A DNA stretch of 12,437 nucleotides from Chloromonas sp. AAM2 (GCA_004335635.1 QAXH01000725.1:1424-13860), one strand, 5' to 3'. Shown: positions 1-9,666, numbered from the stretch's first letter. The notes: a model not told the origin generated them from the sequence alone. Made by a program: numbers and translations.

Positions 1-118
1 CCTCTGCTCACCTTTAGCGTGGCTGCAGGTTACCATCATGGCATGCTTGTGTGCCTGTGCTCACCTTTAGCGTGGCTGCAGGTTACCATCATGGCATGCT
101 TGTGTGCCTGTGCTCACC
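1..118. repeat. 53-bp tandem repeat in an ObgC intron
   Basis: Two full copies (13-65 and 66-118) plus a 12-base partial copy (1-12) repeat with a period of 53 bases and look identical except for one change in the partial copy. On the minus strand each copy begins GGTGAGCACAGG. In the copy next to the exon this is the splice donor (GTGAGC) of the exon ending at 118. The repeat therefore starts at the exon/intron boundary and carries a donor-like sequence in every unit. The array may continue beyond the left edge. Confidence 0.93.
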
Positions 119-737
119 AGTGTGGTAAAGGGGTAGTTAGCGATCTTAGGCCGTGCCGCTGTGAGCACGCTGAGCAGTGTGCTCTTGCCTGCGTTGGGCA
201 CCCCGATGATGCCCACGTCCGCCACCACCCGCAGCTCGAGGTCAGCCCACATCTCAGTGCCCTGAGCAAGTGGCAAAGTGACAAATAGTAAGTAGTAACA
301 CAAGTAACACAACTGAACTCAATAAACAAAAAATAAACAGAATAAATACAATAAATACAAACCATAACCAATAAACAAAATTCACTGAGCCAATCAGCCG
401 CGTAGATGACGGACAGTGAGCAGCTGGTGGTGTACCGGCGGGTCCTGGGCTTGAACCCGGGTGAAGGACGGGCTTGCACCAGTCCCAACAGTCACTGCAA
501 CAGCTACGTTGTACAGAACTGGGCAGTCACAAGACATACAAGCAGGGGCGAGTCAAGCATGCTGGTGAGCAATCGCACACACCAACAAGCAAGACTGTGT
601 CTGCCAAAAATGCTGCCACACCAGGTGCAAAGCAGGCTGTTGTTGCCGAGAGTGCAATGTTGACCAGTAGTTCACCTGCAACTCCTCGGCCGCCCCTTTC
701 CTCGCTGAGCAGTGCTCCCCCGACTGAATGCCATGTC

Positions 738-775
<38 letters not shown>

Positions 776-2770
776 CGACACCGCCCCTCCGTTCCATGCC
801 AGAGCAGGCAACCAGGCAGCCTTGAGTAGGGCCAGGGCTTTGCTTACCATGCACACACATCACAACATGTTAAACTTACCTGCATTTCGCATGAGCTCAC
901 ATGATTTGAACATTGAGAGGATGAGATACTCACCGAATAGAAGACCACGTGATCAGCGCCTTTGTCGCTGCTGTGAGGCTGGGGCTACAGAAGATGAGCT
1001 ACATGTCTTGGAATGTGAAGCCTATGTTGACAATCGGGTACAGTTTGAAGACGTTTTTGCGGTTGGCACTGACCCTGGCAACCCCGATGCATACATGAGG
1101 CATGTCATGAAGCCGGACAGTGGGCATGCATGGAAAAGATTTGCCAATTTCCTCATTAGAATTATGGCCAAGTGTAAAGCTATCCTGGACGGTCTGGACT
1201 GAACTCTCATTTGTGGTTTGAATAAGTGCTGTTGACTGAGATGCTGCCTGTTATGGTCTGTCTGGGTTGCTGCACAGTCTTCCTCTCGTCAATCTCCCAT
1301 GCATGGCTATTACCACCATAGCCCTTAGTTGCCGATGCCACGGTCCCTGGCATACCCGCCCGGCAAATGCATGCGGTGGAACCCCAGCCGGCCGTGTTGG
1401 CCTTGCTGGTGGGAGGCTGTGTTGACGACTGTGCGCAGGTGGTGTTTTGGAAGAAATATCTTGTTCTGCCACTGTCTGCCAGGCTCCTGCATTATTATGA
1501 CTTTTCGCTTTATGACTCGTATTGATTGACTGCGGGTTTTTTTTTGTCCCTGAGTTGCGGGACACATCCCTTATGCGCATTACGCGCATCGACACGGATG
1601 TAAAAAGACAGCAACAACAACAACAACAACAACAACAGCAACGAGTGCTGTGCCAGTCACCTTCTCGCCCCGTTCCGCAATGGTGGGAGCGGTGTTGCGT
1701 GCTGTCTTGAAGCTCGTGTTCCCGCGCCCGCCCCGCCCGCCCACAAGCAGGAGCGCCTTCTCGCCTGCTTCCACAAGCTCTGCCAGGGGTGCCTCCCCCT
1801 GTGGCCATGTGCACATGCCACACGTGGTCAACATGGACTTCAGCCATGCAATGGTGTAGCTGTGATGTGGTGTGCACTCCCAATCTGTTAGTCTTACACC
1901 TTGTGAAGTACACAACTGTGACCAGTTTGTCACTGTGACCACTTTATCATCGAGACCATCTGAAATGAGTGCTGTTTGCTGTTGAGCTCTTGATACCCTG
2001 TGGCTTGATACACTGCACCCACCTCTTCTGCATCCTTCCGCCGAATGATGGTTCCAAGCGGCACAGGAATGTACAAGTCAGCTGCATTTGCTCCCTCGCA
2101 GTTGTCACCCGTCCCTTGCCCTCCAACTGATGCTCGCCAGTGCACCTGCTCAGAGCATACATTGTAAGCACTTGTCCCATGGGCTGCAGTCCAGTTGCTG
2201 CTCACAGTTTGCAGCTTGGTGACATACCTTTGTTCTGAAGTTTGACAAGGAGTTGTACTTGGGGTCTGCCACTGCCCAAACATTGCCTCCTCGTCCACCG
2301 CTGCCGCCGGCCGGGCCTCCATGTTCAACGAACTTTTCACGTCGGAATGCCACGCAACCGTTGCCACCGTCGCCACTTTGCAAGTAGATGCGGGCAGTGT
2401 CAAAACACCTCATCTCAGCTGGAAGGCGCTTGCCGCTGGGCCTGCTCTGGTCCTCAAAATCGTCTTCAGAGCCATCATATACTTGCGTTCCGCCACGCTG
2501 CCTTTGCGGAGGTGTGAATATATCCGCTGCAGGGCCCCTGGCTTGGTCCTTGCGAGTCTTGGCAACCTTCAAAAGCCGCTCAGACCAGGAGGTGTCTGTC
2601 TTTGTGGCCGACCTGCCTGATGTAGAAGGCTGATTTGAGGCATTTGATGGAGGGCACATGCACCAGCGTGGGACAGGAGTAGCTACGAGGCAGAGCTGCT
2701 GCAAGCATGGTTGCACTGGGCTGGTGCAGCATCGTCCAGCACTGGACGCGCCGCTTTGCAGCATGCGCAT
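118..2770 (-). CDS. Chloroplast Obg-type GTPase (ObgC), 5' part of gene, four exons
   Basis: Exons in order of transcription are 2770-2228, 2145-2023, 1798-1661 and 261-118. All junctions are phase 0, with donors GTATGT, GTGGGT, GTGACT and GTGAGC and acceptors ending in AG; together they give 316 codons. The ATG at 2770 is the first after an in-frame TAA. Residues 1 to about 118 are a Ser/Arg/Gln-rich leader that looks like an organelle transit peptide. The glycine-rich Obg fold starts near residue 120 ([19 protein letters not shown], then [13 protein letters not shown]) and continues with [12 protein letters not shown]. The G domain begins near residue 280: the P-loop is G288-VPNAGKS-295 and switch I is NYPFTTL, 310-316. 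The stretch [10 protein letters not shown] before the G domain is closer to plant chloroplast ObgC than to bacterial Obg. G3 to G5 and the C-terminus lie left of position 1. Obg proteins bind GTP and act in large-subunit ribosome assembly; plant ObgC acts in chloroplast ribosome and thylakoid biogenesis. Plastid rather than mitochondrial targeting is inferred from similarity. Confidence 0.93.
262..400 (-). other. T-rich 3' part of ObgC intron 3
   Basis: Read on the minus strand, 310-385 is strongly T-rich and leads into the acceptor TTGCTCAG next to the exon starting at 261. This looks like the original polypyrimidine end of the intron. It suggests that the retroelement body begins to the right of about 385. 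Confidence 0.6.
465..1203 (+). pseudogene. C-terminal fragment of LINE ORF2-like protein (zf-RVT-type tail)
   Basis: The frame is open from just after a TGA at 462-464 to the stop at 1201-1203. It has no ATG until 657, as expected of a 5'-truncated copy. The region from about 860 to 1203 reads [20 protein letters not shown], then a cysteine cluster (RLCRCC ... ELHVLEC) of form C-x2-C-x9-H-x3-C at about 963-1016, then a hydrophobic tail. In many non-LTR retrotransposons this order (a residual RT/RNase H-like helix, a basic linker, a zinc-binding CCHC and a short end) closes ORF2. The N-terminal third is Ser/Ala/Pro-rich and contains 13 asparagines encoded by an AAC microsatellite; I do not recognise it. 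Start and function are unassigned. Confidence 0.7.
738..776. repeat. (AAC)13 microsatellite
   Basis: Thirteen uninterrupted AAC triplets lie within the LINE-derived open frame, where they encode a run of asparagines. On the opposite strand they give spurious poly-valine frames. The unit is the same (AAC/CAA) as in the element's 3' tail at 1612. Confidence 0.97.
1559..1589 (+). other. Two small stem-loops near the LINE 3' end
   Basis: GGGA-CACA-TCCC (1559-1570) is a 4-bp stem with a 4-base loop. ATGCGC-ATTAC-GCGCAT (1573-1589) is a perfect 6-bp stem with a 5-base loop. They lie 20 to 50 bases before the CAA tail. In several LINE families a 3'-terminal hairpin is recognised by the element's own reverse transcriptase. 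That role here is inference from position and pairing. Confidence 0.5.
1612..1637 (+). repeat. (CAA)n tail of the LINE fragment
   Basis: Eight CAA units in a row follow TGTAAAAAGACAG, and the run ends in CAGCAACGAG. The tail lies about 22 bases inside the ObgC intron donor at 1660. A simple-sequence 3' tail instead of poly(A) is common among algal non-LTR elements. Confidence 0.8.
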
Positions 2771-3131
2771 CGCAGCAATTCTCGGCTGGGCTCTGCAAAC
2801 CTTTTAAGCCAGAATACGTGTAAAATTACTATAGATTTGCGCAATTGCGCGATTCGGGGCCGCACGATTACAACTTGTCGGATTCTGTGTCCGAAATCAG
2901 TCACGTCCAGGGGTGCTGCTGGCGACAACACTGGAATTGATTGCGAACCCGGCGATTGCGGCTGTGTTGGCTGGCGTGGAAGCAGTTAGCCGTTGCTTTT
3001 ACGTTGCTCAGAAAGAACGGCACTTCTCAGGCTGCATGCTTGCAGTGCCTTCATATTCTGGCTACTTACATGCTATTGGAACCCCGGCTTAGAGGAAGTT
3101 CAATACTGCACAACTGTCAGAGCTTGACACC
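2771..3131. promoter_or_regulatory. Divergent promoter region between ObgC and RNF113/Cwc24
   Basis: The two start codons (2770 minus, 3132 plus) are 361 bases apart, so this stretch must hold both 5' UTRs and both promoters. It contains a TATA-like TACTATAG around 2828-2835 and a perfect 12-base palindrome, GCGCAATTGCGC (2839-2850), about 70 bases from the ObgC start. No open frame here looks coding. Transcription start sites cannot be placed from the sequence. Confidence 0.6.
2839..2850. promoter_or_regulatory. 12-bp perfect palindrome, candidate factor-binding site
   Basis: GCGCAATTGCGC is self-complementary and sits in a short GC/AT-mixed patch inside the shared promoter. It could bind a dimeric transcription factor. 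No known algal site was matched. Confidence 0.35.
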
Positions 3132-5498
<2,367 letters not shown>

Positions 5499-5881
5499 GA
5501 CGGAACCAACCACTGCTGTGCTGGTGTGGTTTCTCATCATACCAGCGCCCCTTCACCAGTTGATGCCGAGTTCCTTTTAATCATCAAGCTTGTGGAGCTT
5601 CCAGCATGGGTTGTATGGGTTGTATCGCATCGGCGTTCAGGGCGGAGCATGGCAGCTGACTAGTTTGGATGACCTGACCTGACCCAATTGCTACACTGGG
5701 CGTCTGCCGTCTCTGCCTCCGTCGGTCTGGCCTTTAAACTTGCTCGGCCACTATGGGTCATTGCGCTTGGTGAACGTGGCCCATGGCCAGCCCAAGCCAT
5801 GCCCAGATCAACCACCAGCCCGCAACAACCCAGCATTGACAGTCCACATCTTGTTTTGTACGCACGGAAGCCTTGCGCTTG

Positions 5882-5886
5882 TGTAA
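5882..5886 (+). terminator. Candidate poly(A) signal TGTAA for RNF113/Cwc24
   Basis: TGTAA is the green-algal polyadenylation signal. This is the first copy on the plus strand downstream of the stop at 5498, about 385 bases away, so it would give a long 3' UTR. An unrecognised variant signal closer to the stop is possible. Confidence 0.45.
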
Positions 5887-5926
5887 CGAGGTCCTGTACA
5901 CCTTTGCTGTGCTGGGTTGTCTTTTG

Positions 5927-5945
5927 CAGCTCAATTGATTCGTTG
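5927..5945 (+). repeat. 19-base dispersed repeat, second direct copy
   Basis: CAGCTCAATTGATTCGTTG matches 7084-7102 exactly and continues with a similar ACTGGG. A related stretch (CGCTGGACTGGGGCATTT, from 6048) resembles the sequence just after this copy (CGTTGGACTGGGAAGTCT). This suggests a degenerate duplication across 5941-6090. Confidence 0.75.
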
Positions 5946-6740
5946 GACTGGGAAGTCTGAGATTTTCGATCCATTTCCGTGTCCAATTGCTTTGGGTCGA
6001 GGTACAATGCACTGCAAGCGACGTCTGCCGGCGCTGACTGACATCGCTGGACTGGGGCATTTGACAATTTTTGTATCCATGTCTTTTTCAGATTGATTTC
6101 CATTAAGAGACCCCAGGAAGGCATCCCGATCACTCATTCAAGTGACGAATTGCGGTTCTGTATTACGCTCTGTGGTTATGAAAGTAGGCTCTCTCAATCC
6201 CCTTTACACATGGCCTATGCGGACCTGCTAGCCTGATAACAAGTTTTAGAAATTACAGTATACTGCGGCTCAGCGGGGTGGGGCGAGGTTACACAACTGT
6301 CAACAACACTGAGTGTCAACACGACTGGGCGGGACTCGTAACACACCACTCACAGGCTTCAGACCCACCCTTTACTCAAAGTGGATCATCTTTGCAGCCT
6401 GATGCAATGTTTATGGCAGACTATCAGGTCCTTCTCTTCCTGGCAGCGCAGCGAGCAGGAGAAGCTGGGCCTTGAGAAGACACTCGCAGGCAAGGAAGAG
6501 CTGCAAGCGCGACCGGCAATTTGCCATGCAGGACTACTGACAGAAGGCCTGTACGTGCCTGCACTAGAGTGCATGACAGTTCAGCAGGAGCTGTGTGGCT
6601 GCAAAATCTGCTCGCAGATAGCTTGACTGCTGGGCCTTTTTCCAAACGCCAACTGGCGTCCTTGTGTTTCTTTGTGATGCTTGTTAGTGGATCTGATTCA
6701 CGCTTCAACAAATACATGCTTCAGTCTAACTGTTTTCTAA
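5946..6740. other. Gene-poor interval with degenerate repeats
   Basis: No convincing gene was seen on either strand apart from one short exon-like stretch at 6447-6551. The 15-base string ACCTGCTAGCCTGAT at 6223-6237 recurs at 9120-9134. CCCTTTACACATGG (6199-6212) resembles TCCCTTTACAAATGG near 7256. Short open frames here lack family features and overlap one another on both strands. Confidence 0.55.
6447..6551 (+). other. Possible orphan exon with coiled-coil character
   Basis: A strong acceptor (CCTTCTCTTCCTGGCAG, ending at 6446) precedes 35 codons of good coding quality that begin RSEQEKLGLEKTLAGKEELQ. The stretch ends at a donor-like GTACGT (6552). Its Glu/Lys/Leu pattern suits a short coiled coil. 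No partner exon was found nearby, so it may be a gene relic, a captured exon or chance. Confidence 0.25.
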
Positions 6741-6925
6741 AAAAACAAGTTTGCAGTTCTGGGACAATTCTTGGAATACCGCCAGGAACCAGTGTTGGTG
6801 ATGGATGTTGTAGTGCAAAATGTGATTTGCTACAGTGTGGAGTTTGTAGGAGTCTCACAGACAACTAACAGCCTCATCACGGTGCCACCTCCAAAATTGT
6901 CCCAGAACTTGCAAAATTTGTTTTT
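6741..6925. repeat. Long imperfect inverted repeat, MITE-like or hairpin-forming
   Basis: The left arm, 6741-6774 (ACAAGTTTGCAGTTCTGGGACAAT core), is mirrored by the right arm, 6891-6925, with GTTCTGGGACAATT matching exactly and a few gaps elsewhere. The spacer is 116 bases (6775-6890). Outside the core both arms run into matching A-rich or T-rich sequence (CTAAAAAAACAA and its complement near 6920-6932). No transposase is encoded. Part of the right arm (ATTGTCCCAGAACT) recurs at 9087-9100. Confidence 0.7.
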
Positions 6926-7400
6926 CTATCTGTCACTACCAAGGACGTGAATAAACGGCAATTTTCATCACGCATGGAATTGCAAAGCTGGTGGCCTGGT
7001 GTGGCGACCAAATCTCCGACAGCTCAAATGTAGATCAACTGGGATCTCTGACAGCTCAATTGCAGATCAATTGTGTGTCTCCGACAGCTCAATTGATTCG
7101 TTGAAACTGGGGCACCGTTGGCAGGGGCGCAAATCATAGGATGGGGGCGCATGAGAGATGAGAAATCATTCAAGGCACAGGCACGTGACATGCGCAAGCT
7201 GCGCATAAGGCATTGTGGCTCCGAGGAGACCGGCCAATCATGATCACTCGGCATTCCCTTTACAAATGGTCTTCATTTATCTCGAGGCTCCATGGCCTGG
7301 TGTAAGGCGAGGCTCGGTCAGCGCCAATGCATGATGTAAACCGTGGTGCGCGCGGTGTTGTAGTTGCAAAATGTGATTGGGTATACTGTGGTGTGTGCGG
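6806..7400 (+). repeat. Pair of related 45-base segments
   Basis: Segments 6806-6850 and 7356-7400 share TGTTGTAG-TGCAAAATGTGATT and a similar downstream stretch (CTGTGG/CAGTGTGG then TGTGCGG/TTGTAGG), roughly 80 percent by eye. The first lies in the spacer of the inverted repeat at 6741-6925. This points to another copy or fragment of the same element around 7300-7400. Confidence 0.55.
7013..7109 (+). repeat. Three-copy degenerate 32-base tandem repeat
   Basis: Copies begin TCTCCGACAGCTCAA (7013), TCTCTGACAGCTCAA (7045) and TCTCCGACAGCTCAA (7078), with a period of 32-33 bases. Each carries CAGCTCAA followed by TG or TTG. The third copy is the variant that reappears, inverted and exact over 32 bases, at 4483-4514. 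Confidence 0.85.
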
Positions 7401-7474
7401 TTGACACAGTTTGTTGCACTGCCAGGTGATGACATGGTGTATGAATTGTTTGCTGCGGCGTGCCTGCTACCTAG

Positions 7475-8220
7475 GTGTTGATGGTGGTCGCTATTTCGTG
7501 CTCACACCCAAGCCAGGGTTCGCCGCGTGACCCGCGTGCACCCCGGTCGGTGGTGCTCAATTGCACACTGGGAGAGCAGGCGCTGCTGCAGCCTTTCAAC
7601 AACAGCTCGTGGAACGGGTCGCCAGCGCTGGTGTACCTGCTCCCCTCAGGCGTCATCAGTGGCGATACGAGTTGCCACCAGATTCTTATGCCTACGAGCT
7701 TGAAACCGACAACAAGCAGCTACAGGAGTCAGTACACGACCACCACATTAACCGCCTTGCCTGCATCAAGGGCACGACATCACTGCGGCCAGTGTTGTCG
7801 CCAGGCAATGGTGCCCATGGGGTCGCCTGCTACCGCATGAACCGCAGGCGCCCCCATTTACCTGCGATCTTGGCCAGCAAGACATCAAGGGCTGCATAAG
7901 TGCGCTGCTCATGTCAGCGGTGGCGCTGGTTGGCGTTCCCATCATCGTCAACCACAAGACGGCCCTTAGCTTTCGCTTTGACCTGCGTCGCAGCGGGGCG
8001 TGGAGCAAGGGTGGCTCCACAGGAGGTGAGTTGAGTGGGGGTGGGTGGCAAGGTTCTGCGTGGTGTAAAAAGCGGAGTCCGTGTGTGTGTGGTGTGGGCA
8101 CTGTCGCGCCCACTGTTCCATGCTTTGTTTTGGGTGGTGGTGTTGGCTGCTGCTGAGCGCCTAGTTGGTTGGTCTTGCGGTACCGTGGGTTGAACCATGA
8201 TAAGCCATGCAATGAATGAA

Positions 8221-8255
<35 letters not shown>

Positions 8256-8783
8256 ACAGGTATGCCAACATTACATGCACACATGTGATCTCTTCACTAT
8301 TCATATTCGCACTTCGCACTTACATATTCAACAGCGCGAGCTCACAGAGTTCTGCGTTGCTGTTGCATTCGTAATGATTGCGCAGGCACCATTGGCACGG
8401 ATGGCAAGGGCAACAAGTCAGGTCGCTCCGGCAGTAGCAACTTCTGCTTGTTCTGACCGCACTCGCTTACAAAAGTACCGGAGACGTGAAGCGCATGTAC
8501 TGCGAGCACATGAAGTGTCCTCACCCGGGCAAGAAGGTGTGGACAGCTGAGCTCACCGGCTTCAACAACCGCATGACCGCCTCCAACTTTTTCTCAGAAG
8601 CAGGAATGATGCACTGGCTCTCAGTCAGGGTTCTCTTATAACGGTCTTTCCAATGGCCGCTCGTTCAACAACTCAAGTGTAGCCTACATCGACTGCAGCA
8701 TATTGACTGTGGGATGTGCGAGGTTGGCAAAGTGCCTTTTTAGGCACCTGAGCAGGTACCTTTGTAAGTGCCTTGACATGTGA
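7475..8783 (+). pseudogene. Frameshifted multi-exon pseudogene, family not recognised
   Basis: Good coding sequence with GC-rich third positions runs here but changes frame repeatedly. Segment 1 (7477-7527) reads VDGGRYFVLTPKPGFAA and hits a TGA. Segment 2 (7529-7663) is shifted and includes SVVLNCTLGEQALLQPFNNS. Segment 3 (7651-7731) is shifted and includes RYELPPDSYAYELETDNKQ. A phase-0 intron (GT at 7732, AG at 7846-7847) leads to 7848-8025, which includes TCDLGQQDIKGC and IIVNHKTALSFRFDLRRSG. A phase-1 intron (GTGAGT at 8026, CAG ending 8385) leads to 8386-8453, GTIGTDGKGNKSGRSGSSNF, ending at a TGA. A shifted frame (8453-8617) gives KRMYCEHMKCPHPGKKVW and TAELTGFNNRMTASNFF. A further shift (8616-8783) gives GFSYNGLSNGRSFNNSSVAY. 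Several N-x-S/T sites, paired cysteines and a hydrophobic stretch suggest an ancestral secreted or membrane protein. TGTAA follows at 8786-8790. Assembly indels are an alternative to true decay. Confidence 0.55.
8224..8254. repeat. (TG)15 microsatellite
   Basis: Fifteen TG units lie in the putative second intron (8026-8385) of the pseudogene, ending in GTGTCACAG. On the minus strand they create spurious His/Thr frames. Confidence 0.96.
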
Positions 8784-8785
8784 GA

Positions 8786-8790
8786 TGTAA
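8786..8790 (+). terminator. TGTAA poly(A)-signal match after the pseudogene
   Basis: TGTAA lies three bases after the TGA (8781-8783) that closes the last open segment of the decayed gene. A second copy at 8763-8767 lies just before that stop. Both fit the algal signal; neither is proven to be used. Confidence 0.35.
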
Positions 8791-8857
8791 CCAGTGTTCA
8801 GTGTTTGACAACCCTTACTTAGTTGAGGATATATTTCCATGTTTGCGTCTGAGTTCA

Positions 8858-9073
8858 GGTGCTGCAGAGCTTGTAAGGATTGCCTGGTGGGAAAGCATCA
8901 TAATGCCGAAGGAGTTGATTGGCCTGATGCCAAGCTATAAGAATGTCATGAGGTCACCGGATTTCAAGTACGTAAGAATCAATGGTTACAATTCAATTCA
9001 GATTCAATACATGAGGACTTCGCGGTTGCAGAACACACGAGGAGGAGTCACACACCAACTGCCCCAGAACTGA
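8858..9073 (+). other. AT-leaning open frame, possible exon or relic
   Basis: After an acceptor-like TTCAG (ending 8858) the frame reads AAELVRIAWWESIIMPKELI and LMPSYKNVMRSPDFKY. It reaches a donor-like GTAAGA near 8971 and then runs on to a TGA at 9071-9073. Codons end in A or T far more often than in the three intact genes. The protein was not recognised and no complete gene structure was found. It could be an exon of a degenerate mobile element or a chance frame. Confidence 0.25.
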
Positions 9074-9086
9074 GAGTCACACGAGG

Positions 9087-9134
9087 ATTGTCCCAGAACT
9101 GGCAAACTTCTTTTTTTGTACCTGCTAGCCTGAT
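9087..9134 (+). repeat. Dispersed repeat fragments
   Basis: ATTGTCCCAGAACT (9087-9100) matches 6896-6909, the right arm of the inverted repeat, and is followed by a similar GGCAAA and a T-run. ACCTGCTAGCCTGAT (9120-9134) matches 6223-6237. Just upstream, CCCCAGAACTGAGAGTCACACGAGGA and neighbouring words form a blurred short duplication (9030-9086). Confidence 0.7.
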
Positions 9135-9666
9135 GTAGATATTGCAACTCTCAAAAGCAATTGCGTTGGCGTCTGCTCATATACACACAAAGCGACAAAC
9201 CAAGAATATGAGACACACCAGGCACTTTTCGCAAAGTCATTTCCGACCAATTGTTAAGATATGTGGCCTGGTGTGGTGCTCCGTACGGCGCAAGCCTCTT
9301 GAAATAAGTGATCATTCTTGCGTTGTTGATTATACACATTTGCATGTTGTCACAGCCCATTGCAGGCTTGCCAAGTGTGGCGAGCAGCAGTCTACGGGTC
9401 ACTCGCGCCCCATCCGCTCGACGTGCCTGTGGCTACCCCCTGCCCTGGAAAAATGTCAATCCGACCTGAACCGAGTCTCTCTCATGCGTCTCTCTGTATC
9501 CATACCAACCCATCGGTTGAGGGTGGTGCAGAAGCCCATGCTCAATGCCAGTAACAAATCACTCAGCTAAAGCACGCTCACAAGCCCAGGTCCTGTGCTT
9601 GCGTTGAATACAGCCCAGCATGCCACTGCTGTTCGTCATGCTTGCTACACCGCTTGGTGGGGTAGC
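9135..9666. other. Non-coding interval, includes ISA3 3' UTR
   Basis: This lies downstream of the isoamylase stop on the minus strand. No coding sequence is supported on either strand. No TGTAA is present on the minus strand between 9666 and 9100 (the nearest is at 8986-8990), so the gene may use a variant poly(A) signal. GGCCTGGTGTGG (9266-9277) also appears near 6992, another scrap of the local repeat families. Confidence 0.5.

Larger units (their letters stand above)
465..1640 (+). mobile_element. 5'-truncated LINE-type retrotransposon 3' end, antisense in ObgC intron 3
   Basis: The element has three parts. The first is an open frame (465-1203) whose C-terminal half resembles the end of a non-LTR retrotransposon ORF2. 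The second is a 3' untranslated stretch of about 370 bases (1204-1571). The third is a terminal segment with two short stem-loops, TGTAAAAAGACAG and a CAA-repeat tail (1612-1637), which resembles a LINE 3' tail. The left boundary is not defined: no target-site duplication was found, and any point between about 385 and 465 would fit. It lies opposite to ObgC transcription, entirely between the donor at 1660 and the acceptor at 262, so it would be removed by splicing. No reverse transcriptase catalytic motif is present, so the copy is dead by truncation. Confidence 0.72.

Noticed and set aside
1..118. CRISPR-like direct repeats
   Set aside because: The 53-base units are contiguous with no spacers, and the setting is a eukaryotic intron.
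527..863. Minus-strand frames with long poly-valine or poly-leucine runs
   Set aside because: They are read-through of the (AAC)13 microsatellite on the opposite strand and have no other coding features.
1251..1913. 220-residue minus-strand frame with a cysteine run
   Set aside because: It is an out-of-frame shadow of ObgC exon 3 plus the CAA repeat. The true exon frame is supported by Obg motifs and splice phase.
2830..2855. E2F-like site next to the palindrome
   Set aside because: TTTGCGC lacks one position of the TTTSSCGC consensus, so only the palindrome itself is reported.
5660..6137. Overlapping minus-strand frames of 68-157 residues
   Set aside because: They show no family similarity, lie in the RNF113 3' flank, and overlap one another in several frames as expected by chance.
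7766..8284. 172-residue minus-strand frame with a His/Thr run
   Set aside because: It is created by the (TG)15 microsatellite and opposes better coding signal on the plus strand.
9142..9570. 142-residue plus-strand frame
   Set aside because: It has no recognisable motif or coding bias and lies antisense to the likely ISA3 3' UTR.
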